A stretch of DNA of 64,000 nt, taken from the NCBI RefSeq assembly GCF_001428505.1, contig NZ_LMHU01000007.1:310133-374132 (forward strand). Reading direction: 5' to 3'. Positions 1 to 8,364 of this stretch are shown piece by piece; the stretch's first letter is position 1, and each line of letters opens with the position of its first letter. Both the position numbers and the translations under genes were made by a program. The notes under the pieces are model-generated. The model saw only the letters and a program-made list of their open reading frames with translations. It did not search any database and had not been told where the DNA came from. Origin of the DNA: Terrabacter sp. Root181 (GTDB lineage Bacteria; Actinomycetota; Actinomycetes; Actinomycetales; Dermatophilaceae).

Positions 1-1497
1 CATGGCGGCTGCCGTGACGGCGCGCGCGACCGAGTAGCTCAAGGGCTCGAGGCGGATCGGCGAGCCGAACTCGTGCTCCATCCGGTGCTTGGCGACGTCG
101 AACTGCATCGGCCCGACGGCCGCGAGCACGGGCGCCTGGGCGCCACGGCGGTCAGAGTGCAGCACCTGCACCACGCCCTCCTCGCCCAGCTGCTCGATGC
201 CCTTGCGGAACTGCTTCTGCTTGCCCGTGACGGCGGCCCGCGCGACGGCGAAGTGCTCGGGGGCGAAGAGCGGGATGCGAGGGAAGGCGACCTTCTCGTC
301 GGCGAAGAGGGTGTCGCCGACCCGCAGCGCGTTGGCGTTGACGAGGCCGATGACGTCGCCCGGGAAGGCCTCGTCAAGCGTCGAGCGGTCGCGGCCGAAG
401 ACGCTCTGGGCGTACTTCGTCGCGAACGGACGTCCGGTGTCGGCATGCGTGACGACCATGCCGCGGCTGAACCGGCCCGAGCAGACGCGGACGAACGCGA
501 GCCGGTCACGGTGGGCACGGTCCATACCGGCCTGGATCTTGAAGACGAAGCCCGAGAACGGCGCCGACACGTCACGCGGGGCGCCGGAGCGGTCGGGTCG
601 CGCGCCCGGGGCGGGGGCGAGCGTCACGAGCGTGTCGAGCAGCTGGCGTACGCCGAAGTTGAGGACGGCCGAGCCGAAGAGCACGGGCGAGGCCGCGCCC
701 GAGAGGAACAGCTCGAGGTCGAGGTCGTGGCCCGACGAGCGCAGGAGGTCGTACTCCTCGACGGCGTCGGTCCAGACCGGGCCCAGCGACCGCTCGGCCT
801 CCTCCGCAGTCATGCGGGTGGCGATGGCCTCGGTGGCACCGCCCGGCGTACGCGTGAACTCGACGAAGTCGCCGGTCGCGCAGTCGAGCACGCCCCGGAA
901 GTCGCCGGCCACGCCGACCGGCCACGTCAGCGGCATCGGGTGCAGGTCGATCCGGGTGGTCAGCTCGTCCATGATCGCGAGCGCGTCGAGGCCGGGCCGG
1001 TCCCACTTGTTGACCACGGTGATGACGGGGACGCCACGGGCGCGGCAGACCTCGAAGAGCTTGAACGTCTGTGGCTCGATGCCCTTGGCGGCGTCGACGA
1101 GCATGACGGCGGCGTCGACGGCTGCGAGCACGCGATAGGTGTCCTCGGAGAAGTCGGCGTGGCCGGGGGTGTCGAGCAGGTTGATGACGGTGCCGTCGTA
1201 GGCGAACTGGAGCACCGCGGAGGTGATCGAGATGCCGCGGTCCTTCTCCATCTCCATCCAGTCCGAGACGACGCCACGACGGTTGCCCTTGCCGTGCACG
1301 GCGCCGGCCTCGCCGATGGCGCGCGCGTGCAGGGCCAGCGCCTCGGTCAGGGTCGACTTGCCGGCGTCGGGGTGCGAGATGACGGCGAAGGTGCGTCGGC
1401 GGGCCGCCTCCTCGGCGACCGCTCGCCCGTTGTGGTCCGCGCCGTCGGGGTCTCGGCGTTCCGCGAGCTCGCGGTCGTGCAGGGCGGTGGCGTCCAT
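1..1497 (-). CDS. prfC: peptide chain release factor 3 (partial, C-terminus outside window)
   Basis: GTPase that recycles RF1/RF2 from the ribosome after termination. Reading inward from an ATG at 1497, the N-terminal G domain has a P-loop SHPDAGKST at residues 41-49, a switch I/II region with DTPGHADFSED, and NKWD as the guanine-specificity motif; the RF3-type central and C-terminal regions follow. The start has GGAGG about 3 nt upstream. 499 codons are visible and the frame is still open at base 1; RF3 is usually about 525-535 residues, so roughly 30 are missing. It is divergent from the next gene. EF-G is excluded by the RF3-like sequence GIEPQTFKLFEVCR. Confidence 0.93.
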   Translation of the reverse strand, partial: MDATALHDRELAERRDPDGADHNGRAVAEEAARRRTFAVISHPDAGKSTLTEALALHARAIGEAGAVHGKGNRRGVVSDWMEMEKDRGISITSAVLQFAYDGTVINLLDTPGHADFSEDTYRVLAAVDAAVMLVDAAKGIEPQTFKLFEVCRARGVPVITVVNKWDRPGLDALAIMDELTTRIDLHPMPLTWPVGVAGDFRGVLDCATGDFVEFTRTPGGATEAIATRMTAEEAERSLGPVWTDAVEEYDLLRSSGHDLDLELFLSGAASPVLFGSAVLNFGVRQLLDTLVTLAPAPGARPDRSGAPRDVSAPFSGFVFKIQAGMDRAHRDRLAFVRVCSGRFSRGMVVTHADTGRPFATKYAQSVFGRDRSTLDEAFPGDVIGLVNANALRVGDTLFADEKVAFPRIPLFAPEHFAVARAAVTGKQKQFRKGIEQLGEEGVVQVLHSDRRGAQAPVLAAVGPMQFDVAKHRMEHEFGSPIRLEPLSYSVARAVTAAAM

Positions 1498-1645
1498 GGT
1501 CCTCCAGTGATCGCCCCGAGTCTGTCACCGCTGGGCACGATCGCCCGAATCGGTACCGCCGTCACGCCTGGGCGGTGAGGTGACCCGAGTCACACCTGCC
1601 GGTTCACGTCAACGATCCGGCACCGTCGTTCGTCGTGCATGGGAG

Positions 1646-2464
1646 ATGACGATCGCAACCGACCCCAGGACCATGACCGAACAGCTGACCGACGACCTGC
1701 CCGACACCCGACCCGGCTCCACGCCAGACGCGGAGCCCGACGCACGGCCCAGAGCGAAGCTGCTCGACCTCTCCCTGACCCAGCTGCTCGGCGGCTCGAT
1801 GGCGGCGGCGACGGCAGCGGCCCTGGGCTCGCGACTCGGCGTCGTCGGCACCATTGCCGGCGCGGCGGTGCTCAGCGTCATCTCGGCGATCGCGGCCAGC
1901 CTCTACACGAACTCCATGGCCCGCGCCCGCGAGGCCGTGGTGCTCGTGCGCTCCCGCCGAGGGGTGGACGGCACCGACCTGGAGGTCGTCCGCGAGACCT
2001 GGTGGCGACGCCCCGACCGGGCGACGACCCGACGCGTCCTCGTCACGACGGGCGCGGTCTTCGTCATCGCTGCGGCCTTCCTCACCGGACTCCAGCTCGC
2101 GACCGGCGCACAGGTGACCGGCACCGACCTCGGCGTGCGCGCGAGCGCGGGGGCGGTGGTCGACAGCCCGGCCGACACCGCCGGTGACACCGCTCGGGAC
2201 GGCAGCGGCGCCTCCGACAGCGGCGCCACCGGGTCGCTCGCGACGACGCCGACCGCTCCCGCGGCCACGCCCGCGCCGGCGACGACCTCTGGGACCGACG
2301 TGACCCCGGGTCAGGCCCCGTCGACCGGCACCCCTGCCGCGACGACCCCCGCGACCCCGGCCGACCCGGGTGGAGCGGCGGGGTCCCCCGACCCGGCCGC
2401 GCCCACGGCACCGTCCACGCCCGACCCCGCCGCGACGACGACCGGCCCCGTCACCGCTCCCTGA
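1646..2464 (+). CDS. hypothetical two-TM membrane protein with Pro/Thr/Ala-rich tail
   Basis: I do not recognise a family. The protein has a polar N-terminal segment, a hydrophobic stretch around residues 45-80 (ending SLYTNSMARAREAV), a second membrane segment around 125-150 (VFVIAAAFLTGLQLATG), and about 110 residues of low-complexity Ala/Thr/Pro/Gly that probably lie outside the membrane. The start is uncertain: GTG 1580 and ATG 1673 are in frame, and none has a good Shine-Dalgarno or -10 context. It could be a membrane-anchored wall-spanning or secretion-associated protein, but nothing shows this. Confidence 0.6.
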   Translation: MTIATDPRTMTEQLTDDLPDTRPGSTPDAEPDARPRAKLLDLSLTQLLGGSMAAATAAALGSRLGVVGTIAGAAVLSVISAIAASLYTNSMARAREAVVLVRSRRGVDGTDLEVVRETWWRRPDRATTRRVLVTTGAVFVIAAAFLTGLQLATGAQVTGTDLGVRASAGAVVDSPADTAGDTARDGSGASDSGATGSLATTPTAPAATPAPATTSGTDVTPGQAPSTGTPAATTPATPADPGGAAGSPDPAAPTAPSTPDPAATTTGPVTAP

Positions 2465-2493
2465 GCGCCAGAGCGCCCGAGCCACCGGACGAC

Positions 2494-2528
2494 GTATGCC
2501 GTCCCTCCCTCCGGGTGCGACGGCATAC
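2494..2528. terminator. bidirectional hairpin with inverted GTATGCCG pair
   Basis: Perfect 10-bp arms GTATGCCGTC (2494-2503) and GACGGCATAC (2519-2528) with a 15-nt loop lie between two convergent genes. No U-tract follows, as is common for actinobacterial terminators. Both arms are copies of the dispersed 8-mer described in the findings. Confidence 0.65.
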
Positions 2529-2603
2529 CTCGTCCGTGGCCGGCCACGGCGTACGGCCGGTGGCGTCCTGACCCGGCGGCCGCAGCCGCCGCCGGCCTCG
2601 CCC

Positions 2604-3113
2604 TCAGCGTCGCTCGGGCCAGGGCCAGTCGACGTCGAGCGACTCGCCGACCGCGAGCCGTGACCACGCTGCCGAGAGGCGGTCGAGGTCGGCGAACGCC
2701 TCGGCGAGCTCGCGGGGTCCGAGGTCGGCGGCGGCTACCTCGGCTCGAGCGTGGTGGAGGTCGGGCGTCATCCCGCGGTGCCGCAGCCACGCCGGGTAGA
2801 CCGCAGCGGCCAGCTGCTCGGACCGCCCGATCTGCGTGCCGCGCGACTGGTTCCGACGTTCGACGCGACGTGCCCACGCCTTCGTGCGCGGTTCCTGGGT
2901 GGGCACGAAAGTGCCTGCGTTGCCGCCGGCTGCGATCTGGCCGAAGATGCCGTCGCGCAGCCCGAAGCGGTGCTCCACGACGAGGTGCACGAGGTCGTGC
3001 GGAGCGAGGGCGCTCCACCCCGGGGCCGGGCTCATGACGAGGTCGGTCGCGAGGTCGCGCGCGATGCGCACCTCGTAGCGACGATCACCGGTCCTCGCGA
3101 AGCTCACCCGCAT
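2604..3113 (-). CDS. hypothetical protein with HDLVHLVVE motif
   Basis: A 169-residue soluble protein of unknown function. An ATG at 3113 lies 7 nt after TAGCCT (3126-3121), so it fits a leaderless mRNA. The middle carries HDLVH followed by VVEHRFGLRDGIFG, a pattern I associate with a widespread uncharacterised actinobacterial family. The two His and the Glu could bind metal, but that is inference. The C-terminus is Trp/Arg-rich (DVDWPWPERR). It is convergent with the membrane-protein gene and upstream of nothing on its strand, so probably monocistronic. Confidence 0.65.
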   Translation of the reverse strand: MRVSFARTGDRRYEVRIARDLATDLVMSPAPGWSALAPHDLVHLVVEHRFGLRDGIFGQIAAGGNAGTFVPTQEPRTKAWARRVERRNQSRGTQIGRSEQLAAAVYPAWLRHRGMTPDLHHARAEVAAADLGPRELAEAFADLDRLSAAWSRLAVGESLDVDWPWPERR

Positions 3114-3196
3114 GCCGACGAGGCTAGGAGCGGCGGCGGCGCGGTGCCACCGCATTTCGGGCGCGGCCCGCCGCGTGACCGTCGACCCGCCGGCCG

Positions 3197-4633
3197 TCAG
3201 GCGACCGAGAGCGCGATCGTGCCGGTCGCGACGTCGGCCGCGTCGACCCTCAGGGTCACCGTCTCGCCGGCCTGTGCCGACCCGCTGGCCTTGGCGACGA
3301 CGGCGAGGTCGATGAGCTGGACGACGACGCCCTTCTCGTTCTCGTCGACCACGACCCCCTGCACCGTGCTCCCCACGAGCGGGTGCAGCTCGGCGGCCTC
3401 GACGGCGTCGGTGCAGGCCCGCTCGACCCCATTCGTGCGCCGGTCGGAGGCGGACATGATCTCGGGCAGCGTCGGCAGCGCCTCGCGCACCCAGCCGGGC
3501 ACGTCCTGGCCCGCCGAGATCGCCTCGCACACGACGAGGCCGAACCGGTCGACGAGGCGGCGCAGCGGCGCCGTGACGTGGGCGTACGGGTTGGCGACGG
3601 CGGCGTGCGTCGGCTGCGCGGGCGCCTCTCCGTCGAAGGGCGTGTAGCCAGCGCCGCGGAAGAGCGTCGTCGCCTCGTGGATGAGCGCGAGGTGCCGCGG
3701 GTCCGTGTGGTCGAGCGAGCGCAGCAGCTCGCCGTAGGACAGGCCCTTCGGCCAGTCCACACCCGCCGCCGCGACCTGTCGGCGGAAGCGCGCCAGGTCG
3801 CGCGGGTCGGGCGGCGGCATGGTGCGCAGGATGCCGATCCTGCCTCGCAGCATGAGGTCGGCACCGCCCATGCCGGTGAGCAGCGAGATCTGGGCGTTCC
3901 AGTCCTCCGAGGCCAGCAGCGGGCGGAACGAGATGCGGAAGCCGCCGTCCTCGACCTCCTCGACCTCCTGCTCGGGCATCGGCAGCGTCGCGCCACCGCG
4001 CTTGCGCTCGAGCAGGACCCGCTTCTCACCGACCTCCTTGAGCAGCACGAGGCACTCCTCGGCGGTGCCGGCGTCGACCTCCTTCTGCACCTGCTCGTAG
4101 TCGTAGCGCCGGACGCTGCGGACCATCGCGCGGTAGACCTCGACGGAGGTGCCCTCTCCATCGGCCGCCAGGGTCATGTCCCACACGAAGGCGGGCCGCA
4201 CCTGTTCGGGCAGCAGGCTCGCCGCGCCCTCGCTCAGCTCCGAGGGGTGCAGCTGGACGCGCTCGTCGGGGCAGTAGACCGTCTGCCCGCGCCGGCGCGC
4301 CTCTGCGTCGACGGCGCCGCCGGCACGGACGAAGGCCGGCACGTCGGCGATGGCGTAGCGCACCCGGTAGCCCTCGCCGCTGCGCTCGATCGACATGGCC
4401 TGGTCGAGGTCCATCGACGTCGGCGGGTCGATGGTGATGAACGGGACGGCCGTCTCGTCGCGCTCCGGCAGGGTCGCGGCACCGGCAGCCGCGGCCGCCT
4501 CGGCCAGGACCTCCGGCGGGAACTGGTCCGGCAGCTCGAACTCGCGGCGCACCGCCTCGAAGCGAGCCGTGAGCTGCCGTGCCACGTCGCCGGGCTGCGT
4601 CGCCGGGCGGAAGACGATGTGTCGCTGGGCCAT
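3197..4633 (-). CDS. RNB-domain ribonuclease (RNase II/R family)
   Basis: A probable 3'-5' exoribonuclease of 478 residues. The RNB catalytic region is visible as FITIDPPTSMDLDQAM (about residues 65-80) with the cluster of Asp residues that bind magnesium in RNase II, then YAIADVPAFV. A late motif YAHVTAPLRRLVDR is the usual RNB end signature, and the last 70 residues resemble an S1-like fold. The N-terminal cold-shock domains of full RNase R are absent, as in the short actinobacterial versions. The ATG at 4633 lies 6 nt after TAGGGT (4645-4640), which suggests leaderless translation. Confidence 0.85.
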   Translation of the reverse strand: MAQRHIVFRPATQPGDVARQLTARFEAVRREFELPDQFPPEVLAEAAAAAGAATLPERDETAVPFITIDPPTSMDLDQAMSIERSGEGYRVRYAIADVPAFVRAGGAVDAEARRRGQTVYCPDERVQLHPSELSEGAASLLPEQVRPAFVWDMTLAADGEGTSVEVYRAMVRSVRRYDYEQVQKEVDAGTAEECLVLLKEVGEKRVLLERKRGGATLPMPEQEVEEVEDGGFRISFRPLLASEDWNAQISLLTGMGGADLMLRGRIGILRTMPPPDPRDLARFRRQVAAAGVDWPKGLSYGELLRSLDHTDPRHLALIHEATTLFRGAGYTPFDGEAPAQPTHAAVANPYAHVTAPLRRLVDRFGLVVCEAISAGQDVPGWVREALPTLPEIMSASDRRTNGVERACTDAVEAAELHPLVGSTVQGVVVDENEKGVVVQLIDLAVVAKASGSAQAGETVTLRVDAADVATGTIALSVA

Positions 4634-4784
4634 GGCGCCACCCTACGCATCACGACCCGCTCCGGGCGGCTGCTAACCTCGCTCCGGCCGGCCACTGCGG
4701 GCGCGTCGGACCGCACCGTTTCTCGTCGTCCGCGACACGCGGCGCGATGAGACATCGCTGTCCGGTTTGCCTAGGCTGGCCCCC

Positions 4785-5534
4785 GTGCTCATCCTGCTCC
4801 CCCCGTCCGAGGGCAAGACCCCACCCCGGCGGGGGCGGTCGCTGGACCTCGGCACCCTCTCCTTCCCGGAGCTGACGCCGCTGCGCGAGTCGCTCGTCGG
4901 GACGGTGGCCCGGGTGAGCGGCGAGCCGGAAGCGGCGACCGTCCTGTCGGTCAGCCCCAACCTCGTCGGCGACATCGAGCGCAACACCCGCCTGTTGACG
5001 GCGCCCACGGCGGCCGCGTCCCACGTCTACACCGGCGTGCTCTACCAGGCGCTCGACGTCGACTCCCTCGACGCGGCCGCCAAGCGCCGCGCCAACCGCT
5101 GGGTCGTCGTCGTCTCTGCCCTCTTCGGCGCGTTGCGCCTCGCCGACCGCGTCCCGGCCTACCGCGTCAACATCTGCAGCACCCTTCCCGGCGTCGGCTA
5201 CGTCTCGCACGAGTGGCGCAAGGAGCTGCCGGCGGCGCTCGACGCCGCGGTGAAGCCCGGTGAGCTCGTCGTCGACTGCAGGTCGAGCACGTATGCCGCC
5301 GTGTGGCGTCCCACGGGCGAGCGTGCCGAGCGCTGGGTGCACGTCACGGTCCCCGGCGCCTCGCACATGGCCAAGCACACCCGAGGACTCGTCACGCGCG
5401 AGCTCGTGCAGGCCGAGGCCCCGCGCACGCCGCAGGCCCTGGCCGAGCGGCTCTCGGAGCGCTTCGAGGTCGAGCTGACGCCCCCGCCGCGCGCGGGCCG
5501 GCCGTGGCAGCTGGCCACGACGCCGAGGGCCTGA
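4785..5534 (+). CDS. yaaA: YaaA family peroxide-stress/DNA-binding protein
   Basis: The opening MLILLPPSEGKTPP and the internal ALFGALRLADRVPAYR are characteristic of the YaaA (DUF328) family, which limits iron-dependent oxidative damage in E. coli. 249 residues is the usual length. I chose GTG 4785 because it is 7 nt after TAGGCT (4772-4777) and gives the conserved N-terminus. The gene is divergent from the RNB gene and ends 1 nt before the next start, so the two are likely coupled. Confidence 0.87.
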   Translation: MLILLPPSEGKTPPRRGRSLDLGTLSFPELTPLRESLVGTVARVSGEPEAATVLSVSPNLVGDIERNTRLLTAPTAAASHVYTGVLYQALDVDSLDAAAKRRANRWVVVVSALFGALRLADRVPAYRVNICSTLPGVGYVSHEWRKELPAALDAAVKPGELVVDCRSSTYAAVWRPTGERAERWVHVTVPGASHMAKHTRGLVTRELVQAEAPRTPQALAERLSERFEVELTPPPRAGRPWQLATTPRA

Positions 5535-5535
5535 C

Positions 5536-6630
5536 GTGCACCTCGACCTCACCCTGCTCGTCGAGCGGGTCGCGCCGATCCTCGTCTTCCTCGTCGCGAT
5601 CACCCTCGTGGCCGAGATCTGCGACCTGGCGGGCCTCTTCGACGTCATGGCCCACCACGCGGCGCGCACCGCGAAGGGGCGGGTGCTCGTGCTGTGGCTG
5701 CTCATCGTCGGTCTCGCGGTCGTGTGCACCGTCGTGCTCAGCCTCGACACCACTGCCGTGCTGCTGACGCCGGTGGCCATCACGGTGGCCCGTCAGGTCG
5801 GCGCCCCACCCCTGCCGTTCGCCATGACGACGCTCTGGCTGGCCAACACGGCGTCCCTGCTGCTGCCGGTGTCCAACCTGACCAACCTGCTGTCCCTCCA
5901 CCCGTTCGCCGAGCTCGGCGTCGGGACCCTCGGCTACATCAGGCTGATGGCCGTGCCCGCGGTCGTCGCGATCGTCGCCACCGTCGTCGTGCTCTGGCTG
6001 CTGCACCGACGCGACCTCGGCAGCACCTACGACACGCCTCCGCCCGCCGAGCCGCACGACCGGGTGCTCATGCAGATCGCGGGCGGTGTCTGCGTCCTGC
6101 TCGCCCCGGCCTTCGTGGTCGGCGTTCAGCCAGCCCTGGCCTCCGTGCCTGCCGCGGGCATCCTCCTCGCGGCGACCTACTGGCGGGCGCCCGAGCTGCT
6201 GCGCCGGATCAAGATGCCGTGGCTCACCGTCATGGGCATCTGCATCCTCTTCCTCGTCATCGACGCCGCCCTGCGCCTCGGGCTGGAGGCGTGGCTGCGC
6301 ACCGTCGTCGGGCACGGAGCCGACACGGCCGACCTCTTCCGCGTCAGCGGACTCGGCGTGCTGAGCTCGAACGCCATCAACAACCTGCCGACCTACCTGG
6401 CGCTCGAACCGACCGTGGCCGACTCCCCTGCCCGCCTCGCGGCCCTGCTCATCGGGGTCAATGCCGGCCCCATCATCACGATGTGGGGCTCGGTCGCGAC
6501 GCTGCTCTGGGCCTCGCGCTGCCGGTCCGCGGACCTGTCGGTCGACGTGGGCCGGATCGCCCGCACCGGCGCGCTCTGTGCCGTCACGGTCGTGGCCGCC
6601 GCGACGCTGGCCCTCGCCGCCACCACCTGA
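5536..6630 (+). CDS. ArsB/NhaD-type (SLC13-like) membrane permease
   Basis: A 364-residue polytopic membrane protein with about ten hydrophobic segments. Paired re-entrant-like motifs NTASLLLPVSNLTNLL (N-half) and SSNAINNLPTYLAL (C-half) are typical of the ion transporter superfamily that includes ArsB, NhaD and SLC13. The substrate cannot be read from sequence; arsenite, Na+/H+ exchange or dicarboxylate are all possible. GTG 5536 starts 1 nt after the yaaA stop, so translation is likely coupled. No arsR or arsC lies nearby, which weakens an arsenic role. Confidence 0.75.
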   Translation: MHLDLTLLVERVAPILVFLVAITLVAEICDLAGLFDVMAHHAARTAKGRVLVLWLLIVGLAVVCTVVLSLDTTAVLLTPVAITVARQVGAPPLPFAMTTLWLANTASLLLPVSNLTNLLSLHPFAELGVGTLGYIRLMAVPAVVAIVATVVVLWLLHRRDLGSTYDTPPPAEPHDRVLMQIAGGVCVLLAPAFVVGVQPALASVPAAGILLAATYWRAPELLRRIKMPWLTVMGICILFLVIDAALRLGLEAWLRTVVGHGADTADLFRVSGLGVLSSNAINNLPTYLALEPTVADSPARLAALLIGVNAGPIITMWGSVATLLWASRCRSADLSVDVGRIARTGALCAVTVVAAATLALAATT

Positions 6631-6656
6631 CCGGGCTGACCACCTGACCGGGCTGA

Positions 6657-6722
6657 CGGCATACGCCATGACGTCGACCACACACCCTCCAGCCAGGCGC
6701 ACGCCGTAGGCGGTGTGCGGCT
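6657..6722. terminator. possible bidirectional terminator region
   Basis: This is the gap between the convergent permease and metZ genes. It holds one CGGCATAC (6657-6664) and an imperfect hairpin near 6697-6719 in which GCACGCC faces GGCGGTGTGC across GTA. CACACC (6681-6686) and GGTGTG (6712-6717) give an alternative 6-bp stem. No U-tract is present. Confidence 0.4.
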
Positions 6723-6748
6723 GACCCCGAGGTGTGCCGACGCTCGGG

Positions 6749-7930
6749 TCAGCCGAGCGCGCGGCGGAGGTCGTCGACGAGGTCGCGGACGTCCTCGAGG
6801 CCGACCGACACGCGTAGGACGCCGTCGGTGATGCCGACCGCGGCCCGCGCTTCGGGCGCCAGGCGGCGGTGCGTCGTCGTCGCCGGGTGGGTGATGAGCG
6901 ACTTCGAGTCGCCGAGGTTGTTGGAGATGTCGATGATCTGCAGGGCGTTCATGAGCGCGAAGGCCTCGTCCTTGCCCCCGTCGAGCTCGAACGTCACGAC
7001 CGTGCCACCGGCGAGCATCTGCCGCTTGGCGAGGTCGTGCTGCGGGTGCGACTCGAGGAAGGGGTGCACGACGCGGGTGACCTTGGGGTGCGACTCGAGG
7101 AAGCGAGCCACCTCGAGGGCGCTGTCGGCCATCCGCTCGACGCGTAGCGACATGGTCTCGAGGCCCTTGACGAGCACCCACGCGTTGAAGGGCGACATCG
7201 ACGGGCCGGTGTGGCGCATGAGGTTCTGCACCGGGCCGTCGATGAACTCCTTAGGTCCGAGGACGGCGCCGCCGAGCGTGCGACCCTGGCCGTCGATGTG
7301 CTTCGTCGCGGAGTAGACGATGATGTCGGCGCCGAGGTCGAGCGGCTTCGAGAAGACCGGGGTGCCGAAGACGTTGTCGACGACGACCTTGGCGCCCGCG
7401 GCGTGGGCCAGCTCGGTGACGGCGGCGATGTCGACGAGCTCCTGCATCGGGTTGCTCGGCGTCTCGAAGAAGACGGCGGTGGTCGGCACGGAGAGCGCCT
7501 CACGCCACTGGTCGAGGTCGGCCCCGTCGACGAAGACGGTCTCGACACCCCAGCGCGGCAGGATCTCGTCGAGGATGACGAAGCACGAGCCGAAGAGGGC
7601 GCGGGACGAGACGACGCGGTCGCCCTGGCCGAGCAACGCGGCCAGCGCGACGAAGACGGCGGACATGCCGGAGCCGGTGGCGAAGCACGCCTCCGCGCCC
7701 TCGATCTGCCGCAGCCGCTCCTCGAACATCGCGACCGTGGGGTTGCCGTAGCGGGAGTAGACGAATCTGTCGACGTCACCCTTGAAGGCCGCCTCGGCGT
7801 CCTCGGCGGTGTCGTAGACGAAGCCGGACGTCAGGTAGAGCGCCTCGGAGGTCTCCTCGAAACCACTGCGGGACAAGCCTCCCCGCACGGCCAAGGTGTC
7901 AGGGCGCCACGGCTGGCTCGCGTCGCTCAT
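6749..7930 (-). CDS. metZ: O-succinylhomoserine sulfhydrylase
   Basis: A PLP enzyme of the Cys/Met metabolism family that turns an activated homoserine plus sulfide into homocysteine. The 393-residue sequence has YSRYGNPT near 58-65, the glycine-rich ATGSGMSA, and the PLP lysine in VYSATKHIDGQGR (K210). The N-terminus DTLAVRGGLSRSGFEETSEALYLTS is typical of MetZ. Its ATG overlaps the TGA of the upstream rhodanese gene (ATGA at 7930-7927), so the two are coupled; the rhodanese could supply or handle sulfane sulfur. MetB or a sulfhydrylase for O-acetylhomoserine is less likely. Confidence 0.9.
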   Translation of the reverse strand: MSDASQPWRPDTLAVRGGLSRSGFEETSEALYLTSGFVYDTAEDAEAAFKGDVDRFVYSRYGNPTVAMFEERLRQIEGAEACFATGSGMSAVFVALAALLGQGDRVVSSRALFGSCFVILDEILPRWGVETVFVDGADLDQWREALSVPTTAVFFETPSNPMQELVDIAAVTELAHAAGAKVVVDNVFGTPVFSKPLDLGADIIVYSATKHIDGQGRTLGGAVLGPKEFIDGPVQNLMRHTGPSMSPFNAWVLVKGLETMSLRVERMADSALEVARFLESHPKVTRVVHPFLESHPQHDLAKRQMLAGGTVVTFELDGGKDEAFALMNALQIIDISNNLGDSKSLITHPATTTHRRLAPEARAAVGITDGVLRVSVGLEDVRDLVDDLRRALG

Positions 7931-8340
7931 CCCTGCACCCACGGCAGACCCGCGACCTTCCAGCCCGAGACCGAACGGTGGCGCTGCTCGTCGTGCGGCC
8001 CCTCGAAGCCCTCGACGACGTTGTGCGACCGGACCCACCCGCCACGCGTGGCGGCCTCGGCCGCCGCGACGGAGCGCACCCCGGAGCGGCAGAGGAAGTA
8101 GACGGGTGCCTCCTTGGGCACCCCGGCTGCCTCGAGCTCGGCGACGAAACGACCGTTGACCGCCCCGTCGGGGTAGGTCTGCCACTCGACGAGGACGACC
8201 TCCTTGCCGAGGTCGGCGAGGTCGGGCAGCCCGACGTAGGACCACTCCGCCCTCGTGCGCACGTCGACGAGCACCGCACCGGGCTCGTCGCGCAGGACCG
8301 TCCAGGCCTGCTCGGGGGTCACGTCACCGGCATAGCTCAT
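7927..8340 (-). CDS. rhodanese-like domain protein
   Basis: A single rhodanese domain of 137 residues. VLVDVRTRAEW and the active-site loop LCRSGVRS with Cys84 are visible; the Arg/Ser loop is the usual sulfurtransferase type. It is the first gene of a two-gene unit with metZ, joined by a 4-nt ATGA overlap, so sulfur transfer linked to homocysteine synthesis is a reasonable inference. The ATG at 8340 is 6 nt after GATATT, which fits a leaderless start. Confidence 0.88.
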   Translation of the reverse strand: MSYAGDVTPEQAWTVLRDEPGAVLVDVRTRAEWSYVGLPDLADLGKEVVLVEWQTYPDGAVNGRFVAELEAAGVPKEAPVYFLCRSGVRSVAAAEAATRGGWVRSHNVVEGFEGPHDEQRHRSVSGWKVAGLPWVQG

Positions 8341-8364
8341 GCCCCGAATATCGCACAGCGTCCG

